Made by a program: the position numbers and the translations under genes. A stretch of DNA of 64,000 bases from Bacteroidota bacterium (GTDB lineage Bacteria > Bacteroidota > Bacteroidia > 2-12-FULL-35-15), in contig JAOQAG010000006.1 in NCBI GenBank assembly GCA_025963715.1, forward strand, positions 1 through 64,000. The letters are read 5' to 3'. Shown here piece after piece: positions 29,168 through 36,904 of this stretch. How positions within the stretch are numbered: the first letter of the stretch is position 1; every line of letters begins with the position of its first letter. Under the pieces are notes generated by a model. The model ran no database searches. It worked only from the letters and a program-made list of their open reading frames with translations, and was not told where the DNA came from.

Positions 29168-29215
29168 ACCCCTAACCCCTCTCAAGAGGGGAATTGATTC
29201 TGCAAGCATTTTTAA
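29168..29215. repeat. Family C-like fragment
   Basis: CCCCTAACCCCTCTCAAGAG with a short palindrome CCCCTCTCAAGAGGGG, related to the CCTCTCCCC units at 22051 and 36625. It sits in the ACGAATTAC-rich spacer between 29069 and 29298. Confidence 0.5.
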
Positions 29216-29298
29216 TTATGCACAGATTGGTATATTAGTAAAAATTGGTATTTAGTAGATTTATACAGATTTGTAATTCGTAAAATTCGTAATTCGTT

Positions 29299-29598
29299 GT
29301 GAAAAATTATATCCAGCAATTAAACAAAGCATTTGAAAACCGTATCCGGTTGGGGATCATGAGCATCCTCATGGTCAACGACAGGGTGGAGTTCAGCGCT
29401 TTAAAAGAAATGCTGGACATTACCGACGGAAACCTGGCTTCGCATATTTCGGCGCTCGAAAAGCTCGAATACATTGAAGTGCAAAAACAATTCATCGGGA
29501 AAAAACCAAACACCACTTATTTAGTAACACGCGTTGGAAAAAAAGCATTCAACGAACACCTGGATGCGCTGGAAAAGCTTTTAAAACAACGGGATTAA
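29299..29598 (+). CDS. Winged-helix transcriptional regulator
   Basis: 99 residues from a GTG start. A compact winged-helix DNA-binding domain of the HTH_34/ArsR-MarR type: FENRIRLGIMSILMVNDRVEFSALKEM contains the first helices, the recognition helix is in ITDGNLASHISALEKLEYIE, and the wing is VQKQFIGKKPNTTYLVT. No ligand domain. It heads a tight set of genes reaching 34057 and probably autoregulates it. The GTG call rests on the frame and conservation of KNYIQQLNKAFENRIR. Confidence 0.9.
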   Translation: MKNYIQQLNKAFENRIRLGIMSILMVNDRVEFSALKEMLDITDGNLASHISALEKLEYIEVQKQFIGKKPNTTYLVTRVGKKAFNEHLDALEKLLKQRD

Positions 29599-29696
29599 GC
29601 TGTATATATTTTTTTGCCTTTAAACTTTGAACTGCAAAGTACTTTTAAATAATAGTAATAATAGTAATAATAACACAAACCTCTAACTCTAAAAAC

Positions 29697-30407
29697 ATGG
29701 GAATCGCATTTGCAATGGGTATACCTTACACCGCCTTCTTGATTTATCTGATCGTTCAAATCATTCTTACATTAAAACGGAATGAAAAAAAATGCAAAAG
29801 CACAACCGCTGCCGGGATCCTTCTTTTTTCAGAGATCCTTTTTACTGTTGTTGGTCCGGCTCTTGGTTTTTATCGTTTTGATGCCTTCGGCCCGGAAATT
29901 CCATTTGCCAAACAACATGTGCTCATCATCATTTTATTGTCGGCTGTAGGTTCTGCTTCCTTCTGGCTGGCGCGCGCAACAAAAGATACAGACAATCTTT
30001 TTGTGCGCATTTTTTTATCCGCAGGCATGCTGCAGGGAATTATTTTATGTGCCGTAGTAACCATTCACTTTACCGAATTTTTGCTCATGGGAATTGTTTT
30101 TCCATGGGCCGGATTTGAATTGTTATGTCCACTGGTAGCCTTTTTTATGCTCATCCGTGAGCTTTATTTTTATAACCGGGTGAACCTTGATATGGACGAG
30201 TTGCTTCCGTATCGCCGCGAGCTGGGTGTAGAACCTGTTCAATACAAATTATTTCAACAACCGCTACCGGTTCGCTTGTTTGTTTATGCCGCAATTGTGG
30301 TTGTACTGGTGATCGTGCAGGTGCTGCTCGGTTACGCTATCGGGCTGCAGCCGGATAGTATCATCAAAGCATTTACTCAATCTGTTGGTTTCGTATTCTC
30401 CCGCTAA
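29697..30407 (+). CDS. Polytopic membrane protein of unknown function
   Basis: 236 residues with roughly six membrane helices, for example TAFLIYLIVQIILTL, ILLFSEILFTVVGPALGF and LFVYAAIVVVLVIVQVLLGY. No recognisable family motif. It is preceded by an AATAATAGTAATAATAGTAA tract and ends 11 bases before the Coq4-like gene, so it is translated as part of that operon. Transport or sensing is possible, unproven. Confidence 0.75.
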   Translation: MGIAFAMGIPYTAFLIYLIVQIILTLKRNEKKCKSTTAAGILLFSEILFTVVGPALGFYRFDAFGPEIPFAKQHVLIIILLSAVGSASFWLARATKDTDNLFVRIFLSAGMLQGIILCAVVTIHFTEFLLMGIVFPWAGFELLCPLVAFFMLIRELYFYNRVNLDMDELLPYRRELGVEPVQYKLFQQPLPVRLFVYAAIVVVLVIVQVLLGYAIGLQPDSIIKAFTQSVGFVFSR

Positions 30408-30418
30408 ACATAAAAGCC

Positions 30419-30901
30419 ATGCTGAAAAAAATCAAAAAAATAAGATCACGCATTCTCGAATTGCTTACACACGATGTAGCATTGCCGCTGATCACCAAAT
30501 TCCGGAACAACCGCAAATTCAATTATTCCATGCAGCAATTACTGGAATTACCCGATGGCACACTGGGGAAAGATCTGGCTGTGTACCTGCAAAAAAAGAA
30601 ATTCAATCTCCTGCGCAATTACGAGCGTCATGATTGCAAGCACATCATCCTCGGTTACGAAATGGATGAAGCAGGGGAGGCGCGCATGCAGTTTTATTTC
30701 CTCGGGAACGGGCATTATTCCATTACTGTGATTAGTACCGTGCTGATCTGTTTTGTGCTGATGCCCGAACACTGGAAACAATTTTCCCGCGATTATAAGT
30801 TCGGGAAAAAAGGAAAACGGTTTGAAGATCCCGATTACAATCTATTGGTAGTGATGAATACAAACGATCTGAGAAAACAATATTTAAATACTGCTTTATG
30901 A
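30419..30901 (+). CDS. Coq4-like protein
   Basis: 160 residues. Contains the Coq4 signature: LPDGTLGKDLAVYLQ near residues 44-58 and the HDxxHx11E metal motif exactly (H71, D72, H75, E87 in RHDCKHIIL and AGEARM). Coq4 proteins bind Zn and act in ubiquinone biosynthesis; work on human COQ4 points to C1 decarboxylation/hydroxylation of the head group. Bacteroidota generally use menaquinone, so its role here is unclear. A weakly hydrophobic segment (ISTVLICFVLMP) suggests membrane association. It overlaps the next gene by four bases (ATGA). Confidence 0.8.
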   Translation: MLKKIKKIRSRILELLTHDVALPLITKFRNNRKFNYSMQQLLELPDGTLGKDLAVYLQKKKFNLLRNYERHDCKHIILGYEMDEAGEARMQFYFLGNGHYSITVISTVLICFVLMPEHWKQFSRDYKFGKKGKRFEDPDYNLLVVMNTNDLRKQYLNTAL

Positions 30902-31389
30902 AAACATACACAGCCCCACAATTGAAAAAACGCATCAATACCTGGCTTTGGTTATTTATTATTTTCCTGGTATTGAGCGGTGTTACTGCATTTCCGATAG
31001 AAACAGAGCTTTCATTTTTATCCGCTCATTCTTCCGCGCTTCCATTGGAATTGCAAAACTGGATCACACACATTTACGATGCCGTAAAAAATACCAGTCA
31101 GCAGTATCCGCAGCTTTCGTATGGCACCGACTGGCTTGCCTTTGCACATCTGGTGATCGCAACAGCTTTTATCGGCCCGCTAAAAGATCCTGTAAGAAAC
31201 ATTTGGGTGATCCGGTTTGGGATGATCGCCTGTGTGATGATCTTCCCGCTGGCTTTTATTGCCGGGCCTATCCGCCACATTCCGTTTTACTGGCAGCTGA
31301 TCGATTGTTCTTTCGGCGTATTAGGACTCCTCCCGCTTTACCTGTGCTATAAACATATCAAACAACTGGAAAATTTAACCGCTAATTAA
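30898..31389 (+). CDS. Membrane protein of unknown function
   Basis: 163 residues, four predicted membrane helices (TWLWLFIIFLVLSGVTAFPI, WLAFAHLVIATAFIGPL, MIACVMIFPLAFIAGPI, DCSFGVLGLLPLYLCY). Start ATG overlaps the stop of the Coq4-like gene, implying translational coupling. A motif GTDWLAFAHLVIATAFIGP repeats across Bacteroidota homologues in my memory, but I cannot name the family. No catalytic site is visible. Confidence 0.75.
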   Translation: MKTYTAPQLKKRINTWLWLFIIFLVLSGVTAFPIETELSFLSAHSSALPLELQNWITHIYDAVKNTSQQYPQLSYGTDWLAFAHLVIATAFIGPLKDPVRNIWVIRFGMIACVMIFPLAFIAGPIRHIPFYWQLIDCSFGVLGLLPLYLCYKHIKQLENLTAN

Positions 31390-31395
31390 ATCATT

Positions 31396-33330
31396 ATGAA
31401 AAAGAACGATGTCATTTTAATTGTATCCATTATCCTCTACAGCTTCCTGTTTTACGAACAAAGCGCCGGAATTAATTTCCTGCTTTTTAATGCGGGACTC
31501 ATCACTTTACTGATCATCAGGGATAAAAACGTGTACAGGCAAAAAAACTGGCAACTGGCTGCTGCCGGGAGTTTGATAAGTGCAACGTGTATTACGCTTT
31601 ACGCGAACGGCTTATCGGTTACGGCCAACATTATTTCCCTGTGCGCACTTTCTGCTTACAGTTTCCGGCCAAAAACATCCATTATTACGTCCATTTGTTT
31701 TTCATTTGCATCCATTATCGGGTCGTTTGTATTCATGATCCTGGATATCATCCATCGCGCCAGCAAGCCCGTTGTAATAAATGATAAAAAACAAAGCGGT
31801 TCCAAATGGCTCATCTACAGCATTTCGTTTGTGATCGTACTTGTTTTCTTTTTATTGTACAAAAGCTCCAATCCGCTTTTCGATAATTTTACAAAAAATA
31901 TCAATTTCGATTTTATTTCCCTGCGCTGGGTTGTGTTCACACTTTCCGGTCTGTTTCTGCTGTACGGTTTTTTTTATCACAAAGTGATCCGCATTATTTC
32001 CGAAAGGGAAGAAGCAAAACCCAATGACCTGTTGCTGGAAAACAGTAGCAATAAATCTATTTTTAATTTAAGCGTTGAGAACGAAAACCGTTCGGGAGTA
32101 GTGCTGCTTGTGTCGCTAAACATATTGTTATTGCTGGTGAATTTGCTGGATGCTAATTTTATGTTTATAAACAGCACCTTGCCTTCCGGCTTAACGTATT
32201 CCCAGTTTGTACACCAGGGAACCGGTACGCTCATTCTTTCCATCATCATTGCCATCTCTATTATTTTGTATTATTTCCGTAGCGGATTAAATTTTTACAG
32301 CGGTAACAAACAATTAAAAATGCTGGCGTATGCATGGGTTTTTCAAAATATATTTATGATCTGTTCCACTGCTTTCCGCAATAATTTATACATCGCGGAA
32401 TACAGTCTTACGTACAAGCGCATTGGCGTGTATGTATGGCTGTTGCTGGCACTGATCGGCTTACTGACCACATTTGTAAAAATATTCCGTGTAAAAAGCA
32501 ACTGGTATTTATTCCGTTCCAACGGCTGGTTATTTTACGCAGCGCTGGTGATCAGCTGTGTTTTTAACTGGGATGTGATTGTTGCCGATTATAACATCGC
32601 AAGTGCAGCAAAAAATAATAAAGCCATCGATAAATTTTACCTGCTTGATCTTTCCGATAAAATATTGCCGCAATTACTTTCCCTGGAAAATTGGGATAAA
32701 AATAAAAAATCAGAAAAAATGGAAATTCCTTTGTCAGAAAGAGAATTTCTTCCTTCTGATGTTAGCTTCAATCGTTTTTTAAGCGAATCGGTCTATAAAT
32801 TTTTATTGAGTTATCAGGGTCGGCAGTGGAAATCTTGGAATTATTCCGATCGTGTGATTCATGATCAGATCATTGCATTGAATAGAGAAGAAAAAATAAA
32901 TCGTTTTGATATTTCAAGCTATGAAGGTGTTTTTTCACTTGCATCCATCTCAGAATTGGATGGAATTAAAACCCTGAATCTTTCCGGAGATTTCGGTTTC
33001 AATCTTCATGAACTGACACCGTTTAAAAAGCTTACAGCATTAAATTTATCAGATTGTAATATCAACTCTATTCTTAGTTTTCCTGATCTGGAAAATTTAA
33101 CATCGCTTGATCTTTCCGGCAATCAGATCACTAATCTCGCCATGATCCGGAATGCGCCCAATTTGGAACAACTGGATCTTTCAAAAAATGAAAATCTGCA
33201 CGATTTCAGATCACTGTTGTGCTTAAAAAAATTAAAACATCTTGTGATCGGTAACATCACCCAAAAAGGTTTTGATACACTGCAAATGTTATTTCCGGAT
33301 ACCAAAATTGTAGCTAATATTTATAATTAA
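31396..33330 (+). CDS. DUF4173-type membrane protein fused to leucine-rich repeats
   Basis: 644 residues. The first ~400 hold about ten membrane helices and the DUF4173/DUF4153 signatures (SIILYSFLFYEQSAGINFLL, LFDNFTKNINFDFI). After a connecting region comes a C-terminal leucine-rich-repeat fold at about 505-644 (IKTLNLSG, LTALNLSDCNINSI, LTSLDLSGNQITNL, LEQLDLSKNENL). The repeats face the aqueous side and would bind a partner. Second-last gene of the tight 29299-34057 run. The fusion is not what I expect of plain DUF4173 proteins (~500 residues). Confidence 0.85.
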   Translation: MKKNDVILIVSIILYSFLFYEQSAGINFLLFNAGLITLLIIRDKNVYRQKNWQLAAAGSLISATCITLYANGLSVTANIISLCALSAYSFRPKTSIITSICFSFASIIGSFVFMILDIIHRASKPVVINDKKQSGSKWLIYSISFVIVLVFFLLYKSSNPLFDNFTKNINFDFISLRWVVFTLSGLFLLYGFFYHKVIRIISEREEAKPNDLLLENSSNKSIFNLSVENENRSGVVLLVSLNILLLLVNLLDANFMFINSTLPSGLTYSQFVHQGTGTLILSIIIAISIILYYFRSGLNFYSGNKQLKMLAYAWVFQNIFMICSTAFRNNLYIAEYSLTYKRIGVYVWLLLALIGLLTTFVKIFRVKSNWYLFRSNGWLFYAALVISCVFNWDVIVADYNIASAAKNNKAIDKFYLLDLSDKILPQLLSLENWDKNKKSEKMEIPLSEREFLPSDVSFNRFLSESVYKFLLSYQGRQWKSWNYSDRVIHDQIIALNREEKINRFDISSYEGVFSLASISELDGIKTLNLSGDFGFNLHELTPFKKLTALNLSDCNINSILSFPDLENLTSLDLSGNQITNLAMIRNAPNLEQLDLSKNENLHDFRSLLCLKKLKHLVIGNITQKGFDTLQMLFPDTKIVANIYN

Positions 33331-33334
33331 TATT

Positions 33335-34057
33335 ATGAGACCAATTGTAAAAACAATTACCTGGCTTACCGTATTTGCCATTGCCATGGGCTTTTTAGAA
33401 ACTTCCGTCGTGGTGTATCTGCGCAAGCTGTATTATCCCGGTGGGTTTGATTTTCCACTGATACCCGTTACCTGCGATATTGCCACTACTGAATTCTGGC
33501 GCGAAGTTGCTACCATCATCATGCTTATCGGAGCTGGAATTATGTCGGGTAAAAATCCGCTGCAGCGCTTTGTATTTTTCCTATATACATTCGCCATCTG
33601 GGATGTTTTTTATTATGTGTTTTTAAAAGTAGTGCTTGACTGGCCGCAATCGCTTTTTACCTGGGATATTTTATTTTTAATTCCCGTTCCATGGGTAGGG
33701 CCGGTACTGGCGCCCTGCTTAATTTCCCTGTCCATGATCCTGTTCATGCTTGTTGTGGTGGTACAGCAGGAAAAAGGAAAAAATGTAAAAATAAATTTTG
33801 TTGAATGGCTGCTGTTTATTACCGGCAGCGTTACCGCGATTGTTTCCTTCATGTGGGATTATATCATGTATGTTTCCAGCTACGGTGCCGACAAAGGCGT
33901 ATGGACCTTATCCAGCAATCAGAATATGTTTGATGAAGTAAAACATTATGTTCCCGCACATTTTAACTGGGGATTGTTTTGCGTCGGGCAAGGCGTTATT
34001 TTACTGGCGATTGTGCTGGTGTGGTGGAGAGGAAGAAGGATGAAAATTAAGGAATGA
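33335..34057 (+). CDS. Polytopic membrane protein of unknown function
   Basis: 240 residues, about six membrane helices. Notable conserved-looking segments are IWDVFYYVFLKVVLDWP and FLIPVPWVGPVLAPCL, and Trp-rich helix ends. Starts four bases after the DUF4173-LRR stop and is the last gene of the run. A C-terminal WWRGRR faces the cytoplasm by the positive-inside rule. No family named. Confidence 0.75.
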   Translation: MRPIVKTITWLTVFAIAMGFLETSVVVYLRKLYYPGGFDFPLIPVTCDIATTEFWREVATIIMLIGAGIMSGKNPLQRFVFFLYTFAIWDVFYYVFLKVVLDWPQSLFTWDILFLIPVPWVGPVLAPCLISLSMILFMLVVVVQQEKGKNVKINFVEWLLFITGSVTAIVSFMWDYIMYVSSYGADKGVWTLSSNQNMFDEVKHYVPAHFNWGLFCVGQGVILLAIVLVWWRGRRMKIKE

Positions 34058-34188
34058 GGAATTGTGATTAAGGATTTTTCCGCCAGGCGGATTCGAACTG
34101 ACTCCATTTATAAACTGATATTATAAAACGGTCATTTCGAGCGGAGTCGAGAAATAGACAGTCACGGATTTATTTATAGCAAACACCG

Positions 34189-34224
34189 CAAACTTTAAAC
34201 TTTTGAACTTTAAACTTTGAACTA
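34189..34224 (+). repeat. Family E heptad tract before DUF1361 gene
   Basis: AAACTTTAAACTTTTGAACT and continuing AAACTTTGAACT directly precede the ATG at 34228. Near-identical tracts precede the starts at 35223, 59126, 60985 and 47899. Confidence 0.75.
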
Positions 34225-34227
34225 AAA

Positions 34228-34872
34228 ATGAAGTTAATAAAAACAATGGCCATCTCTTCTGCACTCTGTGTAATGCTGCTATATGCACGTGTTCAATGGA
34301 GCGGAAACCTGCATTACGTTTTCCTCGTCTGGAATTTATTCCTTGCCTGGGTCCCGTTCCTGTGCGCTTTCTTTTTATCGGAAGCAAAAAATAATAACCG
34401 TTCAAAATACCTGTTGATTGCATTATTTGGCGCCTGGCTTTTATTTTTTCCTAATTCGCCTTACATCATTACCGATCTTTTTCATTTAAAACAAAATATG
34501 GGAATTCCGTTGTGGTTCGACCTGGTGCTTATTTTATCATTTGCCTGGAATGGCTTGCTGCTGGGTTTTTCCTCCCTGCTGGAAGTGCAGCGCATCTTAA
34601 AAATGTACTTAAATATAAAGTGGGTTCACCTGTTCATTATGGGCTTAATGATCCTCTGCAGCTTTGGGATTTACCTGGGCCGCTATCCACGCTGGAACAG
34701 TTGGGACATTATCAGTAACCCGGTTGCGCTGTTCGCCGATATTTTTAACATGCTCATTCATCCTTTCCATAATACAAGAATGGTGGGTGTTACATTTTTC
34801 TTTTCCTTATTTTTGATCGCCGGTTATCAAACGCTGGATGCATTGATCCGGAATTTTAAAAAAGAAGAGTAA
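34228..34872 (+). CDS. DUF1361 membrane protein
   Basis: 214 residues with about six membrane helices and the DUF1361 signatures NLHYVFLVWNLFLAWVPF, FPNSPYIITDLFHL and YLGRYPRWNSWD. The family is widespread in bacteria and unstudied as far as I know. Acts in the cytoplasmic membrane. The normal family length is about 210-220. Confidence 0.85.
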   Translation: MKLIKTMAISSALCVMLLYARVQWSGNLHYVFLVWNLFLAWVPFLCAFFLSEAKNNNRSKYLLIALFGAWLLFFPNSPYIITDLFHLKQNMGIPLWFDLVLILSFAWNGLLLGFSSLLEVQRILKMYLNIKWVHLFIMGLMILCSFGIYLGRYPRWNSWDIISNPVALFADIFNMLIHPFHNTRMVGVTFFFSLFLIAGYQTLDALIRNFKKEE

Positions 34873-34954
34873 AGGAATAAAGATTTAGGAATTGGGATTA
34901 AGGAATTAGAATTAATGGGTTTACTTTAAATTATTTGCAATTATTTTTTAGAAC

Positions 34955-35128
34955 TGTCATCCCGCAATGTTGCGGGATCTCGTAAATGTTAGCAGTATTT
35001 AAGACTACTATAGATTCGTATAATTTGTAACACACGTAGATTCGTAATTTCGTTCCTGTTCGTTATTTGTACAGCAAACTTTGAACTTGCTTCTAATTGG
35101 CAGATCCCGGGTCAGGCCCGGGATGACA
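34955..35128. repeat. Family B element interrupted by other repeat text
   Basis: Left half TGTCATCCCGCAATGTTGCG (34955 on) and right half CAGATCCCGGGTCAGGCCCG ending GGATGACA at 35128 belong to different subtypes. Between them is ~85 bases of GATTCGTAATTTCGTTCCTG text plus an AAACTTTGAACTT fragment, so the element seems invaded or recombined. Confidence 0.6.
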
Positions 35129-35180
35129 ACACGGAGTGTAATGGGTCTCCGTTTTTTAGCAAAAGCAGTATCTGCGTACA

Positions 35181-35217
35181 GCAAACTTTAAACTTTTGAA
35201 CTTTAAACTTTGAACTA
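35181..35217 (+). repeat. Family E heptad tract before dgkA
   Basis: GCAAACTTTAAACTTTTGAA followed by CTTTAAACTTTGAACTA, six bases from the ATG at 35223. Confidence 0.75.
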
Positions 35218-35222
35218 ATTTT

Positions 35223-35585
35223 ATGAAAAAATTCAGTATCACCGACCGCATCAAAAGTGTTGGTTACGCATTGGAAGGCTTAATCGTATTTTTTAAAACC
35301 CAGCACAATGCCTGGATCCATGTTGCAGCAGCAGCGATTACCATTGCCGCAGGCTTTTATCTGCAGCTCGGTAAAACCGACTGGCTGATGATCATCATCG
35401 CAATAACGCTGGTGTTTATTACAGAAATGTTCAATACCGCCATCGAATTTTTATGCGATGTGGTTTCGCCGCAAATTCATCCCGGGATCAAAAAAGTAAA
35501 AGATGTATCGGCCGCGGCAGTGCTTATTGCTGCAATTGCTGCAATTGCGATGGGAATAATTGTTTTTTTGCCGCGGATATGTTAG
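35223..35585 (+). CDS. dgkA: Diacylglycerol/undecaprenol kinase (DgkA family)
   Basis: 120 residues with three membrane helices. Core motifs: KSVGYALEGLIVFFKTQHNAWIH with the conserved N-A-x-I-H/E region, TEMFNTAIEFLCDVVSPQIHP with the catalytic E..NTAIE, and KVKDVSAAAVLI. Phosphorylates diacylglycerol or undecaprenol; Gram-positive-like members favour undecaprenol. Preceded by a family E tract. Confidence 0.93.
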   Translation: MKKFSITDRIKSVGYALEGLIVFFKTQHNAWIHVAAAAITIAAGFYLQLGKTDWLMIIIAITLVFITEMFNTAIEFLCDVVSPQIHPGIKKVKDVSAAAVLIAAIAAIAMGIIVFLPRIC

Positions 35586-35609
35586 TTTTGATTTATAAAA
35601 CCAATCAAC

Positions 35610-36038
35610 ATGAAAACATTAAAGCATATTGTACTCGTAACCATTTTCGGTTTATTATTTAATTCGGCATTGCTGGCGCAATCCATTCAAAACAGCTCGT
35701 ATTCCACCGTAGGCTATATTAAAAGCGATGGTACCGTTCAGGACGGATCTTATTCAACTGTTGGTTACATAAAAAGCGACGGAACGGTTCAAAATAGTTC
35801 GTATTCAACAATTGGCTACATAAAAAACGACGGGACAGTTCAAAACGGCTCGTATTCCACCATTGGTTATATTAAAAGTGATGGTACCATTCAGGACGGA
35901 TCGTATTCCACGATCGGTTATATCAAAAACGACGGAACGATCCAGAACAGTTCCTATTCCACCATTGGGTATGCAAAAGACGTTGACCAGAATGAAGCGG
36001 CCGCTGCGGTATTCTTTTTCTTCTTTCGGTTAAATTAA
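35610..36038 (+). CDS. Exported 17-residue-repeat protein (5-fold beta-flower type)
   Basis: 142 residues. Signal peptide ends SALLAQ. Five full repeats and a sixth partial unit of SYST(V/I)GYIK(S/N)DGT(V/I)Q(D/N)(G/S) occupy residues about 28-125. They resemble proteins annotated as '5-fold beta-flower', probably a small closed propeller-like fold. The DNA repeats (51 bp) differ mainly at third positions, so the protein rather than the DNA is conserved. The C-terminus AAAAVFFFFFRLN is an odd hydrophobic tail. Begins 24 bases after dgkA. Function unknown. Confidence 0.85.
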   Translation: MKTLKHIVLVTIFGLLFNSALLAQSIQNSSYSTVGYIKSDGTVQDGSYSTVGYIKSDGTVQNSSYSTIGYIKNDGTVQNGSYSTIGYIKSDGTIQDGSYSTIGYIKNDGTIQNSSYSTIGYAKDVDQNEAAAAVFFFFFRLN

Positions 36039-36533
36039 TCAGGATTTCATATTAACGAACTGCAAGGGTAATTCGTAACTTCCTTGTCGCATCAGGGAAA
36101 TTACGGCTTGCAGGTCGTCTATTTTTTTCGCGGTTACACGTACCTGGTCGTCCATGATGGATGCCTGTACTTTCAGCTTCGAATCCTTGATATCTTTCAC
36201 GATCTTTTTACCCACTTCCTTATCAATTCCTTCACGCACTTTAATATCCTTGCGGATCATCATGCCGGATGCTGAGCTGTGTTCTTTACTCATATCGAGG
36301 CATAAGGGATTCAAATGCTGTTTGATCATCCGGGAGCGGATCGCATCGGTAATGGCTTCCAAACGCATTTCATTCTCGGTCATGATCTGCAGTGTCAGCG
36401 TTTTTTTATCATAATTGATCTCGCTTTTTGATCCGTGAAAATCAAAGCGGTTCAAAATTTCTTTGCGCGCTACGTTGATCGCATTATCAAGCAATTGAGC
36501 GTCTACTTTATTTACAATGTCGAATGAAGCCAT
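36039..36533 (-). CDS. YajQ family nucleotide-binding protein
   Basis: 164 residues, normal length. Start MASFDIVNKVDAQLLDNAIN and motif FDFHGSKSEI match YajQ. Ferredoxin-like double domain (RFDFHGS, IRKDIKVREGIDKEVGKKIV, VRVTAKKIDDLQAVI). Some members bind cyclic di-GMP and regulate transcription; others bind tRNA or nucleotides. It converges with the beta-flower gene, the stops adjoining at 36038/36039. Confidence 0.95.
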   Translation of the reverse strand: MASFDIVNKVDAQLLDNAINVARKEILNRFDFHGSKSEINYDKKTLTLQIMTENEMRLEAITDAIRSRMIKQHLNPLCLDMSKEHSSASGMMIRKDIKVREGIDKEVGKKIVKDIKDSKLKVQASIMDDQVRVTAKKIDDLQAVISLMRQGSYELPLQFVNMKS

Positions 36534-36904
36534 GGGTACGAATTTACGAATTACTAATTTTTACAAATATACAAATCATTGGTACGGATAACGAATAGGA
36601 ACGAATATTACGAATTTGTGTGTGACCTCTCCCCTTCATCCCCTCTCCACAAGAGAGGGGGCTGTACCCGAACTGTGTTTGTTAAGTGTTTACTTGAATT
36701 ATAATCCTTCTTCGGAGCTGTCATCCCGTGCTTGACACGGGATCTTATAAATGTTTGCAGTAAGTTTACACCGGTTTGTTGATTATAAACCTGTGTTTAG
36801 GAATGATACTTTCCAACATCCAACATCCAACATCCAACATCCAACATCCAACATTTCTCTTCCCATTCTCTGCGGTAAAATCACATAGTACTAACAACTA
36901 AATA
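36534..36904. repeat. Repeat-filled gap with family C, family B and a heptanucleotide array
   Basis: 36578-36620 holds ACGGATAACGAATAGGAACG text. 36625-36678 is a family C unit. 36719-36744 is a half family B palindrome (TGTCATCCCGTGCTTGACAC). 36812-36854 is a six-fold CCAACAT array. 36886-36922 holds ACTAATTACTAACGACTAA. No gene. Confidence 0.7.
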
